A stretch of 64,000 nt of DNA from Riptortus pedestris (taxonomy: Eukaryota > Arthropoda > Insecta > Hemiptera > Alydidae): the NCBI GenBank assembly GCA_019009955.1, contig CM032228.1:202850501-202914500 (forward strand). Reading direction: 5' to 3'. The translations under genes were made by a program, and so were the position numbers. Positions 23,361 through 34,018 of this stretch are shown in pieces (the first letter of the stretch is position 1; the number at the start of each line of letters is the position of its first letter). Below the pieces are notes generated by a model. It saw nothing but the letters and a program-made list of their open reading frames with translations. It was not told the DNA's origin and made no database searches.

Positions 23361-24265
23361 AAACAATAACGACATTCATGACGTGCTGAATTTATTCATT
23401 CTTCTGTTGGATCGCTAGAGTCAAATATATTTATGCCGGCCTGGAGTAGACTCTTCTATTCGCTGTAAAATGTTTCTTCCAAGACATTTTTATTAGCCTC
23501 AGGATGCAAAAGATAAGGATAAACCAGTGCAATGTTGTGTGAATTTCTTCACCAGTGAGTAGCCGTGATTTACAGGACTAGAGATAAGACATTGAACCAC
23601 TGATGTACAATCAATTTCTTATTGTTTATTATTATTATGTGCCTCTCAGAAAATGGGGATTGTTCAAAATAACGAAGATAGTGTGTCGTAATAAATCTCA
23701 TAAATTTTGTCCTTTTGAATTATCTCCTGGAATGCTAATACTAATCCACAAAAACAAATTTTAAGACTAAAAAAATAAGAAAGCTCCTTACTACCCAGCA
23801 AATGACAATTTTATGATTAAACAAAGTAAAATTTAATTCAATTTATATTTGAATAAAGCCAGGAAGTATAAAGGATAGTATTACGCTAACATGTTCTCCA
23901 AGGCAGAAAAAAAAAATAAAGGTGCCTAGACTGCAGGATGGGAGGTGTTTATACTTGGTCCCCTTAATTAAAGGGAAAGAGAATTTCATCAACAGGCAAC
24001 AACATTAAATTTGAATTTTCCTCAACAAACACAAGGACGTTTTTAATTAAAAATCTAAGTAAGTCTAAAACCATTCAGTTTGAAAAAAAAAAAAAACATA
24101 ACAGCGCGAATATGTTGTTGCATACAAAACATACACCATTTATGTATAAAACAAATCAGAGTTTCTATCTAAAATGCATATTTAAATTGAAGTATTTTTT
24201 ATCTAATAAAGTTATTTATGACTATATTACTTTTAATATTGAATAAGAGTGTGTGAGAGAGATAG

Positions 24266-24350
24266 TTAATGGTTGCAATCGGACCGGGGGGTTGCGTCGT
24301 AGCAAAAAATTATATTGAACCAATCTTATTGCAAATGTAATTTACTATAA

Positions 24351-24392
<42 letters not shown>

Positions 24393-24420
24393 GTATATAT
24401 ATAAATATATATACATACAA
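24266..24420 (+). mobile_element. H element fragment plus (TA)n array
   Basis: GTTAATGGTTGCAATCGGACC, then ACCAATCTTATTGCAAATG and TTTACTATAAATG are H core boxes. They are followed by (TA)n at about 24353-24420, where full copies would continue into the interior. Confidence 0.65.
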
Positions 24421-24654
24421 ATATATTTCTCTTATTTCGTCTTTAATATTTGATTCATATCCCAAAATATTTGGATTCTTCAGTTTCTAAACTTCAGTAA
24501 TACCCCCATTCCTACACATACATTAAAAATAAAGCTGTTTTCTTTAAGTTGTTATATTATGAACCACTTTATATGAAGGTTAAATACTAAATATTGTTTA
24601 CATTGAACTTTTACTGAATGACTGAGCAAATACGTTGTTTGATGACGTCTTCAA

Positions 24655-25037
24655 TTTAGATTTTACGTTTTACAACCCTGAAGACCATATTCGTTAATGG
24701 TTGGAATCGGACCAGGAATAGGGAAGGGGCTCAGAGGGGGAGAAATCAGAACAGATTCAAAATATCTCAGTCATAATAAGTCGGATCAGAAAATGAATGA
24801 ATCTTGATGAACTATTGATGCTCTACAATTGTTGTTCTATACATTTTTTTCCTAGCTCAAATATTTAACGAGTCTACGAAACTTTATTGTTATCAACCTT
24901 CAGTTTACCTCAACTTCTACTCATGGATTTTGACATAGAAATACAACATATATTGTAAGACGAGATCAATAGTGTGTCCTACCAGCACGTGAGAAGTCTG
25001 CTTAGTTTACACAGCTATTGCGTGACAGACCTTTTTA
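24655..25037 (+). mobile_element. H element, old copy retaining the hairpin end
   Basis: TTCGTTAATGG, AATCGGACCAG, AAAATATCTCAGTCAT, then GAAGTCTGCTTAGTTTAC and a mutated hairpin ending GCGTGACAGACCTTTTT. The TA array and the TTTTAGCAG end are missing. Confidence 0.7.
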
Positions 25038-26353
25038 AAATATGGTTCTAGGAGGAAACGTTGTAGTTGGAGAAATTGTTTAACCCAGTTTATAGATAAA
25101 ATTGCAACTTACGGGGCCTTTTTATTTAAGAGTTCGAGCTAGAATATACATAGCTACATTACAGCTTACGGTAAAAGCCCTTGCAGAAGTATGGTGAGTA
25201 GGGAGTTGTAGAATTATTCCGGAAATACACATAGAATGAGGGCCACAATTTTATATATGTATTAAAGAGAATACTCCATATATTCCAAAATTATTACAGT
25301 GTCATCCGTAATGAAGAGACTGTTGTGTGAATCACAACTACAACTTATTGAATCTCTACTCATGGTGTCCTATAAAAAATGAGGAATTAGAAGGGAGTGT
25401 AATATTCGAAGTGCAGTAATTATAAGGGGTAACTTTTCGATCTTTATGATGATGGGCGATGTTGTACACCATAAGGAGACACGTCATTGATATATCATAT
25501 TGTGAAGGTCTGTGAAGAAGGCCTTTAGGAAAGGATTGGACGAAATAATATCAATACAGCAAGTAGTCTGTGAAGATAAGCAAACTTCGAGATAACTAAC
25601 ATTGAAAGGATGGAAGATGGATATTGTCCATACATCGCACTGAAGAATGAAGGGCTTAATTTATTATGACTTGTTTTCACCGAAGATCATATGACGGCAG
25701 CTTCCATTATTTGCAGAGACGAACTTTAAAGTCTAGAAACCCACTAGGTGATTACAGAAGATGGTGACACCAGGCGATTTTATTATATTTAGTTTATTAA
25801 TATCAGAAGTAATGGAAACTCATGGGCACTTTTTATCTAAGAGTAGCGGCTAGAATATTCATGGGACGGGCCGTAAGTAGATTATAGAGAAACGTAATAA
25901 GTCGGGTTATAAAAACTAAGTAGGTAGAGAGAGGAAAGCCCCAATAATCCTGTTAAGTAGTTTGTAAACCTAAACCAGCCTAAACAGGACTTTAAACGCA
26001 GCAAAAACCACCTGCTCCCCCCTCTCACAATCTAAGGGCATTGTTAAACAGCAAAGATATGAGGAAGAAGTATTTCACGGTAAAGCAAAAACGTCTGACC
26101 CCCCCCTTCCCAGATCAGAGCATTCTATTATATAAATTCTAAACATAAAAAAATATTAACCAATCAAAATCTTCAGAGAGCCACTAAGGATTTTTAAGGA
26201 ATTTATACATTCAAGCCGTGAGTGGAATCCCTCGAACGCTATAATTATTCACCCATTCTATGGTCTGGGTACGTGCTCAAATTTGAGCTGTCAGCTACGA
26301 GGTAGGATCTACAGACATGTGATATAGTTTATGAATAATGATGTAGTTGTCTT
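25038..26353. other. Anonymous DNA with a small duplicated motif
   Basis: A roughly 40-bp block (CTTTTTATTTAAGAGTTCG, then GCTAGAATATACATAG) at about 25117-25160 recurs, diverged, at about 25831-25870. C-runs lie near 26012 and 26099. No gene recognised. Confidence 0.45.
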
Positions 26354-26418
26354 GACGACGGTCTTCACCGAAAGGTATGACAACTATCATTTATACTGGC
26401 GGTACCAACCCTTCATTT
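26354..26418. repeat. Relative of the 59-kb hairpin repeat
   Basis: GACGACGGTCTTCACCG, AAAGGTATGACAACTATC and ATTTATACTGGCGGTACC match the reverse complement of 58941-59006 with a few changes. Two loci sharing about 65 bp suggest a low-copy dispersed repeat. Confidence 0.7.
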
Positions 26419-27479
26419 GATTTACCAAAAGCGGTGTCGACCTTAAGTCCTAATATCTCTTAACGGAGTCAGATATAAACTAATGTGGAATACAGTAATA
26501 AAGAAGAGGTCTTGGAGAGTCTATCTATTTATTTAATTTTATTCAGATTATAATACTAAAACATTTACATGATAACGCACATTCACAAACGGAGGATTAA
26601 TTCTGTCCCCTCCCTCCAAATGTAAATCTCAGTTTCTTCTTAACCGTAAGTGGTATCTAACAAATTATAGAAAAGAAGTTGTTATTTAATTAATTTGCAA
26701 TCAATGACCGTAATTTTAATAGAGAGAAGAAAAGTAATCACTGTAGGTGATAATAATTTTAGGCGTAACATGAATATAACAAAAACGTTGAATATAAAAG
26801 CGTGAACATTGAAATGAATTGGAGGTCCCATCATTAACTAAATAGCGCACATCGAATGGAAAATTTAGAATACAATAAATATGCAACTCAATAAGAATAG
26901 GCGGTGGAAGTAAATTGGAATAATTGCTGCCATTCTGATATTTCGAAGCAATTACCGCATTGTAGGGGAACGGAACATAAAGGCATTTATTACCTGGACA
27001 AGAGCCATTGCTCCATGCTGCGAATAAAAAGTAGTTACAAGCTTATTCAGCGTAGCTTGAAAAACGAGTAATCAGAGGCGTACTTCCCATTTTCTCTGTA
27101 AGCAACTTTTAATATATTCGAGTCTGTGGCTGCTCTGGACTTCAAATTATACAAGCACCAGAGTCAAATAAATATATAATAGAAATGACTACTCATTGAG
27201 AATATTAATAACTATTTTATTTGCAATCTATTTTCATTGAATACTATTTTATTGTAATTTGATATGTATTCTGGACACTATGGATATTTTGCTTAGGCTA
27301 ATTTATAATCAAAGTAATTTATGTTGATAGTAGGAGGCAGTTTTAAGGCATGCCTATATAATATCAGTTCCATTTCATGGTACCATTCAAAAAGAGCTAC
27401 GCATGGCATTATACTGAGACCCCTTATTAAAATGGATTTGTGGGTTCCATTTCCACTTGGGGTATAGTCACTTATTCGG
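26419..27479. other. Anonymous DNA
   Basis: No frame, RNA gene or known repeat. A moderately GC-richer patch lies at 26930-27100, of unknown meaning. Confidence 0.45.
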
Positions 27480-27582
27480 TGACTAACTCACTAAATAAAA
27501 TATCCTGGCTAGAAATAGATGGTAACCTATACACTATAAGTTTATTTGTAGACAAATTAGCATAATTTGGACGTTAATACAG
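27480..27582 (+). mobile_element. SINE S, old partial copy
   Basis: ACTCACTAAATAAAATATCC, TGGCTAGAAATAGATGG and TAACCTATACAC, then AATTAGCATAATTTGGACG and TTAATA. The head is missing. Confidence 0.6.
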
Positions 27583-29466
27583 AAAAATATTTAGTGTATT
27601 TTCCACATATAAGATTCATCACTGCCTTCTTTGTTTGTCTCACGTTACATTTTTTAATATATGATTTATTTATTTTGTATAGCATGTTCACCAGTCAAAT
27701 ATGTACCAAGTTTAAGTTCGATAATACTATTCCATATTAAAGTCAACAATACGTGTAATAGGAAAAGTCCAAAATGAGCTCCGCAAGTGCAAATAATGAA
27801 AAATATATGAGAACTTTATCTTATTACTGTAAAAAGAGGAGGAAAATAAATTAAATATCGAAAATTTTTCCCGTCAGTGAAAATTTATTAGCGTTCGTCA
27901 AAATGAAGAAAGTTATGAGAACTAGTATTAGCTGAGTAGCATGAGTCATCATTTTCTCTTCAAGGATACTAAACCAAGTTTGTCATAGATCGGAAAAGGA
28001 CTCAATATCACCGGAGGAGACAACTGGAGAAAATATGAAAACTCACTGAGCACACCCCAAGCAAGGTCTGTTCTTCGGCATAATGACAAGTACCGATTGG
28101 CTTTATGAAAATAGATAGATATAGTCGTTATTTGATGCCTTATCGATACATTGTCCTAATTGATAAATAGCGTGATTCCTCCTTTTTAATTACATTCGTT
28201 GTACATAAATATTTTTTTCGTAATTTTTATCGACATGTTGTTGTTCAGGTTAGTCATTCCAGTTAAGACTGGTTTTAATAAAAATACATGGTATATAGAG
28301 ATGTGTTCGATTCCTGCAAGCATAATAATCAACATTTTATTATAAAGCGTTGTTTTTAAAAGGGTAAAAATAGGGACTATTCCCGCGCTGAAATTAGTGA
28401 CGAACTCAACAAATGGAATATTTAGTCCAGGAAAGGGTGCTAACCTGTAGAAACTCTTTAGTATTCTTCGAAGCATAAAGTGGTGTTTAATTTTATTTTT
28501 TCAAAATAATAGTATAAAAAGAAACACAAGGGTTGATAAGTACAATGAAGTAAATAACAAAATTATTAATTTTCGCTTAAGAATATTTACGGAGAAAAAT
28601 GCTCTCCACCGTGAAGATGTACCTTTATATTCCAAGGCGTTAGTGGTTGTGCTGGACAAATATGTTTTAAAAAACAAATAATAGCATGTTACTTTCTAAA
28701 CTGATAATTTAAATTGAAGTGCAGCAAAATATTTCATTATGACCTGGGATAGACACACAGTAAATGTTTTCGTGAGTAAATGAAGACTCATTATTTTTTT
28801 AAAAAAATGTAATCTCTCTCTAAAAAATAAGAAATAAACATTGGGATTATGCCGACCATGTCGGTCAACAACTAGTCAGCACTACATAAGAGCGCAATTT
28901 GGAGTGAGAAATTAATGGAGCAAAAGAAGGCTAGAAGCAAGTTTATTAAAGCCATGGGAGATGACTGAGACAAATAACTACTAAAAATCTTGATAAAAAA
29001 AAAGAGGCAAGGAGGGAGAAGGAGGCATCCATCATGCTCCCGAGCTAGGTTATTTCATGGTGTGCTCACCACTATCCCTCAACCCTCTTTTAACAAACTA
29101 TAATCACCAGATCCACATTTTATTCAAACATTTCCCTTTCTTATAATCACTTCTTAAATATGCTATATTAGATCTAAATCAAACTACTTAACAAACACTC
29201 CTAGTTAAATCCGAAAGTCCTAATTACATTAACGGAAGTGGGCGATTGCTAAATGAAGAAAACATAAAAGTATAACTAACTCCATTAATATTCCAATTTG
29301 AGAAAAGAGTATAAAACAAAAAAGAAGTACATTACGTCATTAATAAGATCATTATGTAACATTTTTCGATTTAACGTAAGTATGTTCGATTATACTTGTC
29401 GCTACAACTTCAAACCTGGTATTGCATAAAAGGTTTAAATATCAAATTTTGAAAAGATTAAATAAA
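27583..29466. other. Anonymous AT-rich DNA
   Basis: The 96-codon minus frame at 28186-28476 has no recognisable domain. No repeats recognised. Confidence 0.45.
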
Positions 29467-29542
29467 AATTATATATTCTTCAAATTGTATAGCAAGGGTC
29501 TCTAATAAAAATATTTTTTTCGGAGCAAACTTCATTGAAACT

Positions 29543-29583
29543 GCCCTACATGTGTCGTGGTTATTTGCCACCGCATCAGGGGC
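29543..29583 (-). ncRNA. Hammerhead-ribozyme-like motif, left arm
   Basis: Minus strand, in order: GCCC (stem I), CTGATGC (core CUGANGA with the last A changed), GGTGG, CAAATAA loop, CCAC (stem II, four good pairs), GACAC in place of GAAAC, then CATGT and A. GGGC follows, pairing perfectly with the first GCCC. Stem III would be the self-complementary ACATGT. Two core bases are altered, so this copy is probably inactive. Confidence 0.65.
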
Positions 29584-29966
29584 TACCCCTTTTAAAAGAA
29601 AAAAATATAAACAATTATTAATAACGTTAATTTAACACATCCCTTAATAATTCTTTTGTTATATATTGTATTAGTAGGTGCCTACATCTATGATATATTT
29701 ATTAAATATAATTATAAATTGCTACTCACATTTCTCAAGCGCTCGTTTACCTTTATAGGGTTAACAAGCATTTCATTACATTTCAGTATTTCACAATTTT
29801 ATTTCACTTCAGAAATGTAAGTAGCAATTTATAATTATATTTAATAAATATATCATAGATGTAAGCACCTACTAATACAATATATAGCAAAAGAATTATT
29901 AAGGGATGTCTTAAATTAATGTTATTAATAATTGCTTATATTTTTTTCTTTTAAAAGGGGTACTTA

Positions 29967-30007
29967 GCCCCTGAAGAGGTGGCAAATAAGTTCGAAACAT
30001 GTAGGAC
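29967..30007 (+). ncRNA. Hammerhead-ribozyme-like motif, right arm
   Basis: Plus strand, in order: GCCC, CTGAAGA (fits CUGANGA), GGTGG, CAAATAA, GTTC, GAAAC, ATGT, A, GGAC. Here the catalytic core is consensus, but stem II and one stem I pair are degraded. It complements the left arm, where the stems are kept and the core is lost, so both probably descend from one active sequence. Confidence 0.65.
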
Positions 30008-30085
30008 AGTTTCAATAAAGTTTACACCGAAAAAAAAATGTTTTTTAATGGAGACCCTTGCCATAAAATTTGAACAATATATAAA

Positions 30086-30468
30086 TAATATTGGGTCCAG
30101 AATAAGAAGAATAATAATTACAGGTGAAGCGGTCTCAGCCAAACACAAACTTCAACGGACATATTTTGCCATCAGAAAGTGAGAGGATCGGTGAACATTT
30201 GATGAAGTAAAAAAAAGAAAAAAATCATCATCGCTTGAGTACAATCTCTATAATTGCTTAATCTAAAGAGTGATTTGCACTAAGAGAACTAGAGGATACA
30301 ACTAGGAGTAATCGTAATTGGCAAAATTATAGAAAAATATTTGATGGTGTAAATGTTAAAGAAGAGTACTTAAGGCAAATATGCTAATACTGCGTAAACT
30401 GAGCAGACAACTGGGGCTTTAATTACAGAAAAAGTGGAGAATAGAAGGCGTCCAGACGTGACCAGAAC
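30086..30468. other. Anonymous AT-rich DNA
   Basis: Nothing recognised. Confidence 0.45.
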
Positions 30469-30511
30469 GTCGAAAATCTGCTAAGTTTATGCACCCTTGA
30501 CAGACTTTTTT
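30469..30511 (+). mobile_element. H element hairpin-end fragment
   Basis: AAAATCTGCTAAGTTTATGC, then ACCCTTGACAGACTTTTTTT. This is the 12-bp subterminal repeat followed by a decayed hairpin and terminal T-run. Confidence 0.6.
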
Positions 30512-31325
30512 TGGATTCTAGCAGATATCTGAGGTAAAACGTATTGGTGAAAGACAATTGTTTTTTTGTGTTTGAAATTTTAATAAATCAAATATCGGAA
30601 AAATGTAAAATTGAGACTAATTCTGTTTACTGTAGAAGGAGATTTTGCGATAAAGTAAATGTTGCTCGCTGGCTTTTCCCATTTTGACGCGAACATTGAA
30701 TAAGCCGTTTATACGAGAGCTATGCCGACACAGCTGTAAACTTGAAATGTTTGAAATGAAAGGGCTTAATGGATGCCCCAGTCGATATATACGTGGAACG
30801 GGTGATGGATTTACAGCCTTGGTGGTGCAAGTGCTGGCCGAGATACTGGCAAAACAACCTGCTCCCAATAAATCCTCTAGTTTAATACTATCATACCCCT
30901 TTGGGCACAACAAACTTTTATCAGCTTCCAGATATTGAAATGGGCCGCGAATAATGGCTCTTGTGAAAAATAAATGCCGCATTTCCAATGTCGGCTGCCT
31001 TTATGTGCTACATGTATAGCTACTTTTTTTTTTTTTACTGCTTTCACTATATTGCTTTTTCATGATTTTATACATTCTACTCTGTTTTTATTTTAACATT
31101 TTAATTTAAGGAATTCTTTTAATTTAGGGAGTTTTATTCGTATTTTTTTATGAGCTCTCAAATTATACTGATGAAAGGCTCGGCAAATATTCGAGTAAGA
31201 GAGATATTAACAGAACATTACATCAAAAACTTAATATCTTTAATAAAGGATTTAACATTTTACCTATTTTCCAGATTCTCTCTCCTTCATTTCAGACATT
31301 GACATATATGACCTGTAGTATTTAT
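30512..31325. other. Anonymous DNA; overlapping frames 30617-30988
   Basis: A 123-codon minus frame and an 84-codon plus frame overlap on opposite strands around 30.6-31.0 kb. Neither has a motif I recognise, so neither is called as a gene. Confidence 0.45.
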
Positions 31326-31402
31326 ATGGAGCATTTAAATATCAAGTTTGGTGACGATCTAACAAAAATTGCTGCCCCTGAGATGATAACAGGTAAATAT
31401 AT
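31326..31402 (-). mobile_element. H element core fragment
   Basis: ATTTAAATATCAAGTTTGG, GACGATCTAACAAAAATTGC, then GATAACAGGTAAATATATA correspond to the core next to the TA array. Confidence 0.6.
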
Positions 31403-31635
31403 AAATACATTTGATATAATACCCATCGTTGAAGGGTTAAAATAAACAGTGCGGCCCGTGGAAAAATAATTATTTACATTTAATAATCACCTCATTTTCA
31501 TTAGATAACACAAATGCTCTGTAACACGTTCATCAAAAGTTCAGTCATTCACTAATTATAACCAACAACTTCATTTGTAGGAAAATTGAAAAGAAATGAA
31601 AGTGTGGTTCAAACGTCCAGTTAGAGCAGTTATTG

Positions 31636-31745
31636 GGGCGCGTTATCTTAGGTGAAAATCAAAATGAGACTAAAGATTTTATTTAATGAGTTAAATTAAT
31701 TAATATTGGCCTAGTGAGTTTCGAACTCTCGTATGAAAATTAATG
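31636..31745 (-). mobile_element. SINE S, old partial copy
   Basis: AATGAGACTAAAGATTTTA, TTTAATGAGTTAAATTAAT and GTGAGTTTCGAACTCTC (B-box complement). Strongly diverged. Confidence 0.55.
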
Positions 31746-31799
31746 CTCGTCAAATGAATGTTTGGAAACCAAAAACATCAACTGCATTTAAAATATATA

Positions 31800-31850
31800 T
31801 TCCCAATTAGCCTAAGTTGCAAAAAGTGGACGTTAATAAATAATAATAAT
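31800..31850 (+). mobile_element. SINE S 3' tail fragment
   Basis: CCCAATTAGCCTAAGTTGC, then AAAAAGTGGACGTTAATAAA and an (AAT)n-type tail. Confidence 0.7.
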
Positions 31851-32235
31851 AAAATATATATATTTATATAATTTGAAAACAAAAGCTCATTGGAAATTTC
31901 CAAGTTGTTAGTCGGCGATTGAGCCAAAAACGAGAGGGCAGACAGGAAGTGAAGGATTCTAGTTCCGTTATTGTTTGCATTTCCTTATGTATATCATTTT
32001 AAACAAACTATAGAGTTTTCTGTATGCTAAAATTGTTGGTGGGATTTGCATGTATTGTATAATTCTATCCTGATTTCTATTTTTGTCGTTTTCAACCAAG
32101 ACTCATAAATTTATACCTCAATATCTTCTGGGGTGACTCAAAATGTAACAAGGGGTGCTAGGGGTCATCAAAAGACCCGAAAACAAAGCCTGCTATCAGT
32201 ATAGGTACAGACACTGTTGGCTCAGTGTTCCATTT

Positions 32236-32395
32236 CCAGGATTTCTATCGACTCACCGTGTTAAATAAAATATGTACCATTAATTATGTATGGAAGGTAT
32301 TAAGCAAAAATAGTATGAAGTTTTTTCTTAATACCTTTCATACATAATTATTGGTACATGTTTTATTTAAGACGGTGAGTCGATAGAAATCCTGG
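32236..32395. repeat. Hairpin: 75-bp inverted repeat, 10-bp spacer
   Basis: The left arm (32236-32310) begins CCAGGATTTCTATCGACTC. The right arm (32321-32395) ends GAGTCGATAGAAATCCTGG. The arms are nearly identical, with a few changes in the AT-rich inner part. No coding content and no clear flanking target duplication. It may be a foldback element or a palindromic duplication. Confidence 0.9.
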
Positions 32396-33470
32396 AAAAG
32401 GTGGATAGAAATACTGATTTTGTACCTATACAAATAAAAATAAGAAAGTTAGTCAAAATGAAAGTCTGTTTAAAAAGATACAACGTTGTAGAAGGAAAAG
32501 AAACTAAAAAAATGTTAAGGAAAATGTACGTTAAGTAGCTTCAAAAGAGATTATTTAAAAAATAAAATTTAGACAATTTTCCTATTTTTCAACCTTGTAA
32601 TTAGGGCATACGGCCGAAAGCGATAAGAACAGCTAGAAGGGAGAAATTAAACAGTAGTAGTAAGAAACAACTTTAGAACGTTTTTCTTCCATGATAAGAA
32701 GATTAGGTGGCCCAAAGTATCACTTGTTGATCATGCCTCCTTTTTGTGAAGAAAGGTTTGAAGATAAAATGGTTTTAGGAGGGCCTAGCTCATAGTTCTC
32801 CAATTATCATCTACATAACTAAAACTTTATTGCTTCTCCCAAATTGTAAATTTGGCGGAAAACATTTCTTTGTGGCTTCTGATATTTAAGACAAAACGTA
32901 TCAACACTAAAGCTCGTATGTTCAGTTGTTCCTTACTTAACCGCATATGTTGGGTCAATGAATTTAAATGAACTTGATCCATATGCCTATGCATTAGGAT
33001 GGTTTTGAGCATACACAATTGGAATATGAATTTATTAATGTTGAATTTTGACTGGCAAGTGGGTCATTCCATCTCAAATCAACCAAAAAAAAATGAATTC
33101 GACACCCATGATTTCAGATTTTGTTGAATTTTATTTTGGGGGTTCTATTCATTGATTTAAGAAACCATACCAAATAGTTTTGATATATCTTCAACGGTTT
33201 GGATTTTATGGCCTCTTAAAGTTTTGTGATTTTAGTGTTTTCTATCGATTAGGAACTGTAAAGTTAATTTGTTTTCATTTTAAAAATAATTTGTAACTTT
33301 CTTATTTACGAACCAATTTTGATGGAATTTGTTGTGTGTATTCATAAATATATTTAAAAACAATAAAAAAATAAACTAAGGTACCAAGTAAGTATTTGTG
33401 GACAGAAAAAAATTGCAAAGTGTCAATTTGAGCTTTTCAGAAAGCAAACATATAGTTTCACGTAACGTGT
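32396..33470. other. Anonymous AT-rich DNA
   Basis: No gene recognised. Around 33030-33060 is a fragment resembling the end of the 125-bp tandem unit that starts at 33471 (TTGAATTTTGACTGGCAA). Confidence 0.45.
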
Positions 33471-34018
33471 AACTCCTCTGCAATAGCAACGTTAACAAAC
33501 CTAATTAACAAAGAGTGGGTATTCTTTCAAAAGTGGCAATGAAATATAAATTTGACAATGTTGAGTTTTCATTGCCGAATGATCCCCTCTGTAACAGTAC
33601 GGTAAACAAACTTAATTAAAAATATGTTGGCATTCCTTCAAAAGTTGTAATGAAATATTAATTTAATAATGTTCGATTCTCATGTGAGTAAAAGCGTTGA
33701 CTTTAATCTCACATGTTAAACCTTGAGTGGCGAGTTTGATTCTCGCCTGGGCAATGGGAATTTACTTAGTGTCGGACTTACTAAATAAAATCCTTATTCC
33801 CACCCTAGTTAGAAAACGGTGGTAACCTGCAGATAACCCGTCTCAATTAGCCATAGGAGCACAAAGTGGACGTTAATAAATACTCTACTTTTTCATTGCC
33901 ACATGGTACCTCTCTGTAATAGCAAGGTTTATGAACGTACTTTAAAAATTGTTGGTATTTTTTCATAAGTTGTAATGAAATACAAATTTGACAGTGTTGA
34001 ATTTTGGTTGTCAATGGA
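33471..34018. repeat. Tandem repeat, about 125 bp x 3, split by a SINE
   Basis: Units share CTCTGTAAYAG, TTCAAAAGT-GTAATGAAATA and ATTTGACAATGTTG, then TTTCATTGCC. They start near 33471, 33590 and 33910. The middle unit is interrupted by the SINE at 33681-33880; its sequence resumes with TTTTTCATTGCC just after it. Confidence 0.7.
33681..33880 (+). mobile_element. tRNA-derived SINE S, near full length
   Basis: CATGTGAGTAAAAGCGTTG (A-box-like), GGCGAGTTTGATTCTCGCC (B-box-like), AATAAAATCC and GGTGGTAACCTGCAG, then AAAGTGGACGTTAATAAATA. It is inserted in a tandem-repeat unit. Confidence 0.8.

Larger units (their letters stand above)
29467..30085. repeat. Inverted repeat, about 270-bp arms, 75-bp spacer
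   Basis: The left arm (29467-29735) and right arm (29811-30085) are reverse complements with scattered differences. Examples are GCAAGGGTCTC against GAGACCCTTGC and AAATTGCTACTCACATTTCT against AGAAATGTAAGTAGCAATTT. Each arm contains one hammerhead-like motif. I infer two inverted copies of a PLE 3' tail or a small ribozyme-bearing retroelement (retrozyme-like). The small frames here (29951-30148, 29979-30182) are shadows. Confidence 0.85.

Noticed and set aside
30617..30988. 123-codon minus-strand frame with an overlapping 84-codon plus-strand frame
   Set aside because: No domain, no neighbours and no splice evidence; two opposed frames of similar quality suggest chance.
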